From Anaeramoeba flamelloides (Eukaryota > Metamonada > Anaeramoebidae): a DNA stretch of 64,000 nucleotides. The translations under genes were made by a program, and so were the position numbers. The notes under the pieces were generated by a model, which ran no database searches, was not told the origin of the DNA, and saw only the letters and a program-made list of their open reading frames with translations. The DNA lies in the NCBI GenBank assembly GCA_027625915.1, contig JANTQA010000019.1, positions 439,001 through 503,000 on the forward strand, read 5' to 3'. This document shows, piece after piece, positions 10,098 through 22,573 of this stretch (its first letter is position 1; each line of letters starts with the position of its first letter).

Positions 10098-13000
10098 ATG
10101 GCTCCTTTGTTAGATATTTCATCCGATCATTCTCCCGACCACATCATATCATTAAATATCCATATCGAAAATATTATAGTAAAAAAAAAAAGAATAAAAA
10201 AAAAAAAAAACGATCAGAATTAGCGCAACACAGAAGATCATTGAATGACATTCCTATTAAATTAGGAATAATCAATGGGTTTGAATTTGAAATTGATCGA
10301 AAAACCAAAAATTTAATTTCAAACAACAGTGTTTCATCTTTGCTTTTAATTTTTACTGAAGGCACAATTAATTCAATCATTTCAAGCTTGGAAAACCCTT
10401 TATTACTTCGTACAGGAATGGTCAAAGTTAAAGTAAGAAAATCTGATATCCAGCCTGATTTATTAAAACCAAATATTGAAAAGAAGGTCTTTAAAAATAA
10501 AAAAACAAGAATTGGACAATCATTGCCACTTATTGAATTATTTTCCAAAGTGAATACCATTGATTTAGAAAAAATCAAATTAAAAAAAGATCTTCGAAAA
10601 CCAAAATATTATTATCATAAGAAAAAAAAAATTAAAATAGTGTTTGAACCTCTTGAATTAAAATTTGAATTAGGAGACTATGAGCCATTTTTTTGCATTG
10701 CTTCAATTTATGATTGGGATAAAAAAGAAAAATTATCAGAGACTTTTCATTTCCAATTAAATTCTAAATCTACTTTAAAATTATTAAAAAAATATAATAG
10801 TGATCAAGAAAATAATAATGAAAACAACAACGAGAAAGAGTATCATAGTGATAAAAAAAAAAAAAATACAAAAGGCAATAAAAAAGAAGAAAAAGAAAAA
10901 GAAAAAGAAAAAGAAAAAGAAAAAGAAAAAGGAAAAGGAAAAGAAAAAGGACAAGAAGATGAAAGAATGGGAATAGAGAAGGAAAAGGAAAATGGAAATG
11001 AAAATGAAAATGAGCAAGAAAAAGAAAAAGAAAAGGATACAGAAAAAGAAAAAGAGAATGAAAAAGAGAATGAAAATGAAAATGAAAATGAAAAAGGAAT
11101 AAATATTAAAAAAAAAAAAGAAAAAAAGAAAAAAAAAGAAAAAAAAAGAAAAGTATATTGAAAAGAAAATTCCAAATAAAGCCATATTTAAATTGAATAA
11201 AATTGACGAATCGACTGTATTATTAATTAGAATCGAAAAAATATATCAAGGCGATTATGATAGTTTTATTGAATACTATGCCAAGCCAACAAACACATTA
11301 AAAAAGCAAAACCAAAAAGCAAAATTTCAAAGAAATATTATTGAATCAATAAAAAAATATAAACACTTTAGACAACCATTTGCATGGCTCACCATCCCTT
11401 TAAATAAATTATTAATGATCAATGATGAAAGCATTATAATGAATGTGGGGCCATTTCTAAAAACAAAGGATATAATTACCAAAGAAGATTTTCAAAAATT
11501 TGATTTAAATAATACGTCAAAGTCACCATCAAATTTGAGAAATAAAACGGTTCAAGGTAAATTAAAGATGAAAATTTATAAATTTAATAATAAAAAAAAT
11601 CAAGGTGCTATTTTAAATTCCTGTTATAAAGAAATAAACAAATTCAAAAGAATGAATTTCAAAAATAAGATCTTAAATTTGAAAATTAAAGATAATTTTT
11701 CTGAAAATATAAATTCAGTGAATACGAATTCTGAAGATGAATCCGGGTCTGGGTCTGACATAGAAAATGGAAAAGGAGAATCGAAGGAAAATGGAAAAAA
11801 AAGTAAGCAAAAAGAATTTTTTGCAGTTAAAGTGCAAGACTTTTTTTTGAAAACAAAAACTGTACCTTATTTAAAATATTTAAATTTATTATACATTTAT
11901 CCACAAATGATAAAATTTACGAAAAGATTTACAAAAAGCTTTGTAATTAAAATTGAATATAAAGACGATGATAAATTAACTGGGAATGATCAGGGCAAAT
12001 ATATAATTTATGGAGAATCAAATGAAAAAAATTTTATAAATTATCGATATACCCGGATACAATATAATAAACGAGAACCAAAATTCTATGATGAAATTAA
12101 AATCGAATTGCCACCAAATTTTGGCAAAAAGGATCATTTATTATTTACTTTTTATCAATTAAATAAAACTTTTAATTTAAAATCAAAGCCCTTTGGGTAT
12201 TCAATTCTGAGGGTTACCCATTCTAATATTATTTTCAAAAAGGGGCATAAACTATCAATATTCACTGAACTCAAAAAAGAAAATTACTTGCCAAATATAA
12301 AATTAGATATTGAGCAATTAAAGCCAACAAAATTAAAATTTTTTGTCAATACTGAAATATTTAGTACCATTTTCACAGAAAATAAGCAAATATATCAAAT
12401 TTTCAAGAATTATGTAAAATTCAAAAAAAATCCCGATTTGAATTTTAATTTAATTAATTCTTTTGAATTATTAAATAAGGAAACAATTAATTTAAAAATA
12501 CAAAACTTTCAATTTATTTTGGATATAATATTCTTATTGATATTGGGTAAAAACAAGGAAATTAAATTGCCAATTTTTACAAAATTTTTAATTTTTATTC
12601 AATGTATCGAAAATACAAATAATAAATATATAGACTCCGTATTAATTCCTTATATTAATAAGGAATTTGATTACATTTATTTGAAAAATAAAAAAAATAC
12701 TCATAAGAAGAAAGAAAACGATGATTATAGTGATATTGAGATCGAGAATGAGAATGAGAATGAGAATGAGAATGGGAATGGGAATGAGAATGGGAATGGG
12801 AATGATATTAAGAAAGAAAATGGGAATAACATTAAAAATAAAAAAAATAAAAAAATGTTAAAAAGAAAAAAAAAAAAAAAATTATTATTTTTTCAGGAAT
12901 TAACTAATTTGTGTATACAACAATTAAGCGATGAAAAGTTACAAGAATATCAAGTTTATGGATCAGCAATATCACAAGTAGCTTGGTTTATCTTTGCTTT

Positions 13001-16000
13001 GATTACAAAATCAATGATCTTGTATTTGAACAAATTAAAAAAAATTAAAAATAGTTTAATTTCTTCAAAGAATTTTGATGAACAATTTTTACAAAATTTA
13101 AGAAATTTATTTTCCTTGTTTAGAGAACAAGTACAATTTAATGCCATAAAATCAAAATTAATTGCTTTAAAATTAAATCAATATATTGCATATTTTATAA
13201 AGGATTTGTTTTATTTATTAAATAAAGATTTTGTTTTTACAATCATTGATGAATACTTGAACGATTTTCATATTAAAAAGGAATCAGATAATTTTATCAA
13301 AATAAATGAATTCAAATTCGATTTTATAAATTATTTATCTGATCACGAATTTTTTTTCCAATTAAATAACCCTCGAATATATAATTTATCCAATAAAACC
13401 GATAATAGCAATAATAAAGATGATGATTATAATCATTATATTGAAATAAATGAAACCAATAATAAAAATAATAGCATATATGACTTTTTAATAGAAAAAT
13501 ATCATTTCTCTGGATTAATAATTAATCAATTAAATGAAACTTTTAAAAGAGCAAACAATAAAGAATTGTCAATTTGTTTAAATTTAGGCTTTGTTATAAT
13601 ATATGAACAATTGATCAGAATTGAAAAAAATATTTATTCAAAAAATCTAAATTTAATCAAATTAAAAAATGTAAAAAAGAGATATGTTTCCCTTTATTTA
13701 CCATTAATAATTTTAATAATTAATTATAAAAGAGATATTATTAATTTAAATATAAATTTAAAAAAAAATATTTATCTAGAGTTTTTATATATTATTAAAA
13801 ATATTGAAAGGGAAATTTTCTTTGATTGGTTCAAATATGAGAAAAAAGATAACTTAATTGATTTTTTCAATATTTTGGAGAACTGTATTAGTGTTTTTAA
13901 TTATGTAGGAATCGAAAAATTGATTAAAATTGATAAAATAAATGAAAAAATCGAAATCCAGAATTCTTTATTTAATAGTAAGAATATTGATTTAAATAGT
14001 ATTGATTTTAATAGTCCAAAAAATAAAAAAAAAATGAATAATAATGGAGATTTTACTAAAAATGACATTGATATTGGAAATTTTTCTTTTGAAAAGGTAG
14101 AGGAAGCAGAAGAGGAAAGGAAAGGAGACAATGTGGGAAATACACTTGAAAAAAGTGATAATAATGATAATAATTCCAAAAAAACAACTAACAACAATAA
14201 CAATAACAATAACAATAACAATAAAAACAATAACAATAGCAATGATAACAACAACAACAATAAAAATATTTATAATAAAAATAACCGAAAAGAGAAGAAG
14301 GTATTAAAAAGAAATACCTTAATGTTTGAAAAAAAATTAAGTATTTTATCTATGAAACAAAAATTCAATTCGCCAACGATTACAAAATCTCTAAAAAAAA
14401 ATTCGTATAGGCATGGTACTATCAGTCTAAGAAAGACTAATGATGATACTGATGATGTTATTAAAAAATATAATAATGAAAAACGATTTAGTTACGAAAT
14501 TTATTCAATTATTATTAATATTTGTGAAGAGATTTTACTCAAATTTGAAAAAAGCTTTCATTTGGAACAAATAAATGATGGAAATGATTCGATCTTTTTA
14601 AAATTATTTGATTTAATTATCATTATGCTGAAACAAAATTTGCCATATATATTAATCAATCATTTAATTACATTTTTAACTTTAATTGTTAATAAATTTG
14701 AAAAGAAAATTTTTCAGGAATCCGATAATTATATCCTGCGTGACTTGTGTTTAACTATTTTTAATTTTACTATCTATCATAATCAAAATATCCGATCAAT
14801 GGCAAATACGTTTATTTACAAATTGATTTCCAAATATTATCAATTTCAAAAAAATTTATCAAAATTACAAATCTATTTAAGTATGGGATTTGACCATTTA
14901 ATAGTTGGAGATGATCTCGAAAAAAAATATGAAAAAAAAGAATTGAGTTTCCATAAAAAGTTTTTCTCTGTCATAAATATCTTAACTTCAAAAACAAAAA
15001 ACAAAGACTTTATAGAGCAAGTAAATAACTTATTGGACCATTTGATTAGATTATTATTGGATTCGCTGAGGGTATATGACCAAAAGTTTGATCATGAAAT
15101 GCATGCAGATTTATTGGAAAGAATTGCGCTAAGTCATATAAATTCGCCGAATATCAGATTCAACTGGTTGACGAAATTGGAAAAGCTAATGACAAATAAT
15201 GGCAATTATGCCGAAGCTGCAATGATAATGTTACATAAAGGTGCAATGATTTCCGAATATTTGTATTATAAAAATATTCCCAATAAAATTAGATATTTGC
15301 CCAAAAAGGGTGTCAAGGCATTCAAATTAATAAGCAGATCAGTTTTAATTGAATCCTTTAATAATGATCACGAAATTAATAATTTTACAATCCAAAAACT
15401 CCAAGAAGGGGGAGGAAAGATAAATAAAGGCATTAACAATAGCAATAGCAATAGCAATAGCAATAATAATAAAGATATTAAAAATAAAAGAAGTAATAAT
15501 AAGAAAATTATACCGGATATTAAATTATTAAATCAAGATTATTTTTCAGAAAATGGATTAATTGATTGCTTAGAAACTTGTGTTGATCATTTAACTAAAG
15601 CCAAATTATTTGAATTAATTTCAGATGTTTATGACATTTTATTAAAGATTTATAAAAAACAAAAAAATTATACCTCAATTTCACAAGCACACAATAATTT
15701 AAAAAAATGCTATGATTTAATAATAACAGAATTATTTGATATACCTCGGAATTTTGGTTACTATTATCGTGTCACATTTTTTGGTGAAAAATTTGGTGAA
15801 ATTAATGGTCTAGATTTCATTTATAAATCAAAGCCAAAGGAAGTTATCCATAAAGTAAAAGAAAAATTATTATCACAATTTATAAATAAATTTGGCGAGG
15901 AAAACATTGAGTTTATTGATGACGAATCCCAAATAAGAAAGGATATTAATTTGAATAATGCAAAAAAGGTGCAAATTTTATTGATCACGGTGCATCCTTA

Positions 16001-17138
16001 TTTCACTGAAAAGGAAAATGTTCAAAAGCATTCACCCTTTGAAAAAATGAATAAAGTAAATACATTTTACCATGCTAATTATTATACTTTATCCGGCGAA
16101 AAAACAAACGACATCAAAGAAATTTGTTTAAAAAGAACAATATTAACCACAGAAACTGATTTCCCTTACATGAAAACTAGATTGAGAGTGATTAAGAAAG
16201 AAATCATTAATTTGTCACCAATTGAAGTTGCAATTCATTCCTTAAAAGAAAAAATTATTCAATTTAAAAGGGAATTTTCCAAATTGGAAATTAGAATAAA
16301 TTCTTTACAAAGCCTATTAATGGGAACGTTATTAACTCAAGTTGGCTATGGCCCTCTAAAATTTGCTAAGGAATTTCTATTAGACGCTAGTCCTTATAAA
16401 AGAACGTATGTCGAGCAATTAAAAACTACTTATAAGGAATTGTTATATTTTCTACAAAAGGCTGTGGAACTGCATTCTTACAAAACTGGGAGATCCCAAA
16501 GAATTTTACAATTGAAATTAGAAGAAGCTTTATCAAAATTTAAAGAATTTATGAAACCAATATTTAAAGGTGAAAATATTAATTTGAGGATAAATATATC
16601 ACATTCAGCCAATGAAAACAAAAAGATTGTCATTGGAAAAGAAAAAGAAAACAAAATTGAAAAGGAAAGAGAAAAGAAAAGGGAAAAGGAAAAGGAAAAG
16701 GAAAATGAAAAAGAAAAAGAAAATGAAAATGAAAAGGAAAAGGAAAATGAAAAGGAAAAAGAAAAAGAATTAAAAATACAAAATCAAAATGAAAAGGAAA
16801 ATGAAAAAGAAAAAGTCCAAGTAAATGTGAACGAAATTAAAAAAGAAAATAATGAATCAAATTCAAATGGTGATGGTAATGATGATGATGATTCAACAAA
16901 AAATGATATTGAAATAAAAAAAACAAATAGAATCAATTGAGCAAGAAAATAATTAATTTAAAATTATTTTTTGTATATTTTTATTAATCAATGTTTATTT
17001 TTCTAATCAAATATTTAGAGAATTTAAGCAATTGAAGAAAATAATCAGAAACTATTTTCCAGTCAAAAGGTGCCAGTTGTAATGGATAAATTACATGCGT
17101 CTAAAGAGTTTCAATGGATATTAGAAGAAGAAAATTGA
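10098..17138 (+). CDS. DOCK-family Rho GEF (zizimin-like), DHR-1 and DHR-2
   Basis: Guanine nucleotide exchange factor for Rac/Cdc42-type GTPases, about 2,250 residues, near the usual length of DOCK-C/D proteins. In order: conserved N-terminal segment (MAPLLDISSD, then SLNDIPIKLGIINGF at about 10235); K/E-rich tract (10850-11150); block around FKLNKIDESTVLLIRIEK (11187); DHR-1 C2-like domain (11870-12230, with YIYPQMIKF and PKFYDEIKIELP); helical middle with Asn/Lys tracts; DHR-2 (15100-16560, with GNYAEAAMIMLHKGA, KRTILTTETDFPY and LSPIEVAIHSL). Two frame changes occur, both inside A homopolymers (about 10170-10215 and 11103-11158), and the conserved sequence continues across each, so assembly or sequencing error, or polymorphic runs, is likelier than decay. 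The long frame closes at 16940. Alternatively a GTAATG donor at 16876 joins an acceptor at 17028 in matching phase, giving a 36-codon last exon ending FQWILEEEN. The start at 10098 is uncertain. Confidence 0.9.
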
Positions 17139-17620
17139 ATTTGGAAATTTCAAAATTGAAATTATTTTTTTCACATTTTTGGTTTTGCCTTTTTTATTTT
17201 TTTTCTTCTTTTCGTTGATACGTAATTCTTTTGTCAATTTTTTTTTTATTTCAAAATCGATAATCACAAAGCAAAAAAGTTTATTATTCTAATGTTATTA
17301 AAACAGTGAATGATTGTAGAAAAATCATATTGGCTTCTATTGAAATTTTCTTTCGATCTTCAATTGATACTCAAAATGAGCATTGTTGTTTTTTTTCTGA
17401 ATAGTGAGGAGGATAAGAATTTGGGTTTTTTCAATTTTTTAAGAAAATATATTAATTGATTTGATATACTTTCATACGTATAACAACTATTCTCTTATGT
17501 TTGAATTATTCTAGTTATTTTTTATTTGTTCTTCAAAGTTCAATTATATAAAACTATTGATATTTGAAAAAAATTTTCTACCCCTTTGACAGAAACAAAG
17601 TTTATTTAATTATCATTATT
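17139..17620 (+). repeat. DOCK 3' flank, duplicated at 42.5 and 31.4 kb
   Basis: The sequence just after the DOCK terminal exon aligns by eye to 42560-43220, with shared blocks such as AAATTTCAAAATTGAAAT, TTCTTTYGATCTYCAATTGA and TATTGATATTTGAAAAAA-type sequence. Its last third also matches 31420-31650. It is probably 3' UTR and flank that was copied along with the end of the gene, although a dispersed repeat lying at the gene's end is the other reading. Confidence 0.6.
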
Positions 17621-18424
17621 TTTTCAAAATTCCTCTTTATTTTTTTTTTTATATCAACTTTAAATTATTTGAAATTTATTTATTATTAAAATTTTTTGGA
17701 TAAAAATAAATTTTTAGAAAGCTATTAAATACTTCGAATTAAAACATGAAAAATGATGTAAATTTTCAATCTTTTAATTTTTTTAATTTGGATCAGTTAT
17801 TTCAATTCGAATCCCTCTTTAATATTTTTGATTATTAAATATACAAAGAAATAAATTAATTTTAAATTTCAAACCTTCAAGAACTTTTTTGACTTTTTGT
17901 GAATAAAAAAATATTCCTTTCATAAGGCTGAGGTGATTCTCTGAAGAATTTCGATTATGAACAGAAAAAATATTTGTTTTAGACAAGAAGAGTAAATCTA
18001 GTTTAACTCAAAAAGTCAAGCCAAAAATGAAAAATTCAAGTTTTTTTTTAAAGAATCAACCGACATACCATTAAGAAGAAATAAGAGAAATAATAAACTT
18101 CAGATTAAAGGTGGTAATTCATTACAGAAATATTTTTACAAACTATTAATTTTTGAAAACTATTAAAATGTTAAAAAAAAAAATTAGCAATATCAAAGGA
18201 TTATTTCTTTCAAAATTTCTCATTTTCTTTCCAAAATTCGAATTGTTAACAAAAATTATTGTAGAATAGTAAATATTGTTATTTTAAAAGAAATTACATC
18301 TCCTCACTTTTCTTAATGTTTATTTTTTTTATTCAAAACATTTTTTTTTTTTAAGGACTTTTCTTTAAAAAAAACAAAAGAAAACAAAAAGAAAATATAG
18401 ATAAAATTGCAGATACATTTTTTT
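17621..18424. other. gene-free AT-rich stretch
   Basis: No exon-like frame on either strand and no repeat I could match elsewhere in the window. A TTCGAATCC word near 17808 resembles a tRNA T-loop but has no acceptor or anticodon stem around it. Confidence 0.4.
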
Positions 18425-18535
18425 TGTTAATTTTAATGAAAATATGAATATTTCTTTTGTTTCTTTATATATATCCATTTATATATCAAGAAACAAAAGA
18501 AATATTCAAATGTTCATTAAATTCAATCTTCAAAA
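18425..18535. repeat. inverted repeat with about 30-45 bp arms
   Basis: GAATATTTCTTTTGTTTCTT at 18446-18465 is exactly complementary to the block ending at about 18509. The arms extend outward with a few mismatches through AATGAA/TTCATT and TTAATTTT/AAATTCAA. The loop is a TATATA-rich stretch. Non-coding; probably a small non-autonomous element or a regulatory hairpin remnant. Confidence 0.75.
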
Positions 18536-18589
18536 AAGTATTTAAATATACAAAATCATTAAATACCATTCATTGATTCCTGGGAACAA

Positions 18590-19705
18590 TTCTATTTGTT
18601 TCTTGTTATCGTATTACATAAAGAAAAGCTATTAAATTTTTGGATCTCGATTTTATCTGATATTTTTCAAGAGGTGAAAATTGGTGTTAATTATTTTATT
18701 TTTGATCGAAAAAATTGTTTTCCTAACTTGTTTAATCTCAATAAATTTTCAAATAGAATTGAAAACGTAAAACTGTGTTTGATTGTTTAAAAAATCAATT
18801 GCACCCTTTCCACATTTTCATTTTAATATTGAAATTGATCTTACATCGTTTTCACCAAAAAAAGTACTATTTTTTTTTAATTTTTTAGGAATATTTCATC
18901 AAATATATTATGAAATTAATACCTGTGTAATTGATTCAATCGGTATTAATATTAAACTTAATTTTGTATTGTCAATTAATGAATTCCCCCACTAACAAAG
19001 ATGTTTTTTTGATGAAATGTAAAATAAAATGCACAACTCTTTTGGCAATACCTTATATATATATATATATATGACAAACTCACTAAAATATTTAAAAATA
19101 TTCCAAATCAATATCAATGTTAATAAATAACCTTTCCAAGATACCCCAGAATTGAAAAGAAATTGAGTAACAATTATAAAAGTTTTCCCTATTCTTATAT
19201 AATCTAGAAAATCTAACAATAAATAATATTGAAAACATCAAGTTTTTACTCGGTTTGAAAAATAAGATATTTAACAAATTACTTCACAAATACTCTTATG
19301 TTATGAATAAAAATAAATCAAAATATTGTGAATTATGCAAAAAATTAAATAATTTACAAAATATTGAAGAATGGATTATTTTCTTTGAAACTTCAAACCA
19401 TCAGAAAAAAATCTAAATGTTTTTTTTTGGGTTAAAAAATCAAAATTTTTAGCCCAGACTATGAAAATAATTGTAAAATCTGGATATCTGAATTAAAAAA
19501 ATTTAATATCTCTAATATATTAATAAATAATATTATAACTATTTTTGATATTATTAGAAAAAGAGATCCATCATATTTATTCGCACTTAGTGGGTAATAA
19601 ATTTATTTTTGAGTTTTTAACAAAATTCCTAAATCCTAATTTAGGAATTCAGGTAAATAAGAGGAATTAAAAACTCCTCCGTTAAATAATAAAAAAAAAA
19701 AAAAA
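18590..19705 (+). mobile_element. possible decayed LINE 3' part, copy C
   Basis: Frames at 18596-18790 and 18783-18995 read like degraded LINE protein. Farther on, a segment at about 19300-19390 encodes NKSKYCELCKKL followed by INEEW/IEEWIIFF-type residues, which resembles the Cys-x2-Cys tail after LINE reverse transcriptases. The stretch ends in an A-rich run near 19690-19705, as a LINE 3' end would. It does not align cleanly to the copies at 8.2 and 36.1 kb, so it would be another subfamily. Weak call; random AT-rich sequence remains possible. Confidence 0.35.
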
Positions 19706-22191
19706 TCAAAATTTTTAAAAAATCCTAAAAAAAAAAAATAAAACTTGGGATTACTTTTTTAAAGTCTTAAACTTTCTATTTGTAAAAATATTATGTAAAT
19801 AATTTTAGATGACTACATTTAAGAAAGAGATTAGAATACTCTTTAAAGTTTAAGATAGTATTGTAGTCATTATGGAAAGATTTTGAGAAATATTTAGGTT
19901 ATTCGGTAAAGTTTGAAAAAAAAAATTTTTCTTCTTATTTTTGATTATATTTGAGCGAAATTTGAAGTGTTTAATATTATATATCACTTTAAAAAAGATA
20001 TTTAAAGTTATTTTAGAACATTATTTTTTTTTGTGATTTTTTGACTGATAAATCTGATATCAACTCATTACCTTAATTATTAAAAAAATATTTTGTATTC
20101 AAGCATCAAAATATTTATTCAAAAGAAGAAAAATAAAAAAATCCTTTATTTTTTCATCGAATGTTTAGGATTGGAATAAATTTTCATTTTTGGTGGAAAA
20201 AAATATCTAAATTTAAACATTTTTTTTTGCTCATTTTGAAAAAAAAAAAACAATCCCCAATCAAAAAAAATAAAAAAATGTATTGTATATATTTTGTTCA
20301 AGAAAAAGAGTAAAGAAACAAATTTAAAAAATATTTCAAGTGAAAAAAAACCACAATTAGAAAAGAAAGAAAAATTTTTTTTATTTCCAATCATAGTTAA
20401 TTGCTGTCATTTGAAGGGTTGTTTAAAAATATATAATTAAATTTTTGAACATTGCAAAATTTGGAATTTATATTTTTTTCTTCATTTTTAGACATTTCTT
20501 AATAAACAAGAAATATAAGGGTAAATAGAAACAATTAAAAAATTATATCAAATAAACTAAATTCCAAAATTTTAGACATATTTTAAATAGTTGAAAGAAT
20601 ACTAATACCACACTTTAAATTAAATTTGAAAATAATACTAATTTTCCAAAATATTTTTTCATTTTTAGTATTTTCTATATTGTTTTGATTTCCTTTTTTC
20701 CAGTTCTGTAATCTATTTCCTTTAGATCTGAATTTTTTTCGATTGTTAATAGAAGATTAGTGTTGAGTTTGTTAAATAGAAAAATCGCATACAATTAGTT
20801 AATGATATCTTTTCATTTGATCGATCAAAAATTGTTGGTGAAATTTCAACAAATTTATTAATAGAATTTTTTGAACTGATTATTTCGTCATTTTAGCAAA
20901 TTAATTTATGTTTTTTGAGAAGTTTTATTTTTATACGGATAAAAATTGTTTACTTATAAAAACATTAATAATACTTACTTAAATGTGGTTTATTGACATC
21001 TTTGGAAAAATCTGCTAAATTGAGGATTTTTTTGCTTGTATTTTACTGTTGGGTGTATCCAAATAATTGGAATAAGATTTATTTTGTTTCTGGGAAAATT
21101 ATACCAAGTTTTGTTTCAAATGGTAAAATCTAACTTCAGTGTTTTCAATAACTCCAATGGTGGTGGGGGGGATCATTTGGGAGGCAAGTTATTAAATTGA
21201 TAAATAAAAAAATAACAAATTAGTTTTCTTTTTTAGTTTGTCTTTTATATTTATCTGTCGTTCTTTTATATGTCACAAAAATACTTAGTAGCTTAATTTT
21301 TTTCCTATGTTCAAAAATCCAATTTGATAATTACTTGTTTTTCCCCACCAAACTCAAAATAATGATCTTTTTCTACGTACTAAGAAGATATTATTCATGA
21401 TTCTTCAAATATTTTAATATCATCTTATATTACTTCAAACAAAACATTTTTTTTTTTTTTTTTGTTCTTCTAGTCCTTACTTGTAACATAGCATGCTGAT
21501 TATTTCTAAATCAAGTCAATATAAATAGTTATCAAATAGAAAACATGTTAAATGTTTTGTTATAAATAAATAATATTAGCAAAAAATAGAATAAAAAAAA
21601 TCTTTAATAGATCTTGTCAAAATTATTACACCATTAAAAACTAAATTAGAAAATTGTTTTTAATTACCAAAATTTCATTTCAAAAAATTAAAACTTTTTA
21701 AAAAGTTTTGTGTTTGAATAAAGTGAAAACTTTTTTTCAAAAAAAGTGCTTTTCTACCTACATTCCAACCCCTACACCACATTTTCCAGTTGAGTCTTCA
21801 CTTTTTTATCAACGGAAAATTTTTACAAAATTTAATTCTAAAAATGTTTTAAAAAAGTCTTCACTTTTTTAAAACGGCTATAACTATTTTAAAAACTTTT
21901 TTTTAATCGAATTGAGATTAAATATTTTAAATATTTAAATAAATTTTTTAAAAATGTTTTATTTTAAAAAATCTTTAAAAAAAAATAAAATTGAAAAATA
22001 GAAAAGATTATAAAATGTGTAAGGAACGATATTCTATTTTTTTTTTTTATTAAAAAAATCATAATATAAACAAGGATTTTGTATCAAAGATGTCGTGTGA
22101 TTGTTATAAAATGTTTTTTTTTTTTTTTTTATTAGGAAAAGGAGCGTTTTTGAAAATTGCTCAACAAGAACAATAAATTTTATATCTTTGA
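19706..22191. other. gene-free AT-rich stretch
   Basis: About 2.5 kb with no convincing coding exon. A frame on the minus strand at 20146-20394 is Phe/Lys-rich and follows homopolymers, so it is not treated as a gene. Around 21130-21190 there is a G-rich patch (TGGTGGTGGGGGGGATC) with no obvious role. The right end lies downstream of the hypothetical gene on the minus strand. Confidence 0.4.
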
Positions 22192-22557
22192 TCAATTTTT
22201 AGAATATTTATTGTATGTTTGATAAATTTTATTAAGAAGATCTTCAAAGTTATTAACTGTATTCTCAATAGTCCTAGCCAATTTATAATAGTTGTCACCT
22301 TCTTCATCACTATTATCATCACAATTAATTTGAAGCTCTTGAAAATAATTTTTGTCATTTTTCCCAATCTCAATATAGTGTTCTACTAAGTAATTTAATA
22401 TGTATTCAGCAAAATTTAGGAAATCATCACAAAATTCGATTGTCAGGCGTGTGCGTGCCTTTTTAGTAATATCAGTTACATTTGCATTTCTAAAGCGGCC
22501 ATTTTGATAAAATTTTGGCACACCTTTGTATTTGTGAGTTCTTGGATCATCTTCAAT
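22192..22557 (-). CDS. hypothetical protein exon, acidic and soluble
   Basis: A 121-codon frame with clearly higher complexity and G+C than its flanks. It begins IEDDPRTHKYKGVPKFYQNG, contains RTRLTIEFCDDFLNFAEYI and a short acidic patch (CDDNSDEEGD), and ends at a TAA at 22192. No transmembrane segment or known motif was seen and I do not recognise the family. An AAAG acceptor-like site precedes it at 22558. Alternatively an ATG at 22573 (MKLKK...) would read straight into it if a run of seven A were six. So it is either the last exon of a gene or a small single-exon gene with a homopolymer error. Confidence 0.5.
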   Translation of the reverse strand: MEDDPRTHKYKGVPKFYQNGRFRNANVTDITKKARTRLTIEFCDDFLNFAEYILNYLVEHYIEIGKNDKNYFQELQINCDDNSDEEGDNYYKLARTIENTVNNFEDLLNKIYQTYNKYSKN

Positions 22558-22573
22558 CTTTTTTTAATTTCAT

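Noticed and set aside
10784-11185. Phe- and Ser-rich open frames on the minus strand opposite the DOCK K/E tract
   Set aside because: They are the complement of GAA/AAA codon runs in a well supported gene and contain no motif.
17800-17825. TTCGAATCC resembling a tRNA T-loop
   Set aside because: No matching acceptor, D or anticodon stems within 100 bases on either strand.
20146-20394. 82-codon minus-strand frame
   Set aside because: Phe/Lys content follows homopolymer runs and there is no conserved-looking segment, splice signal or neighbour support.
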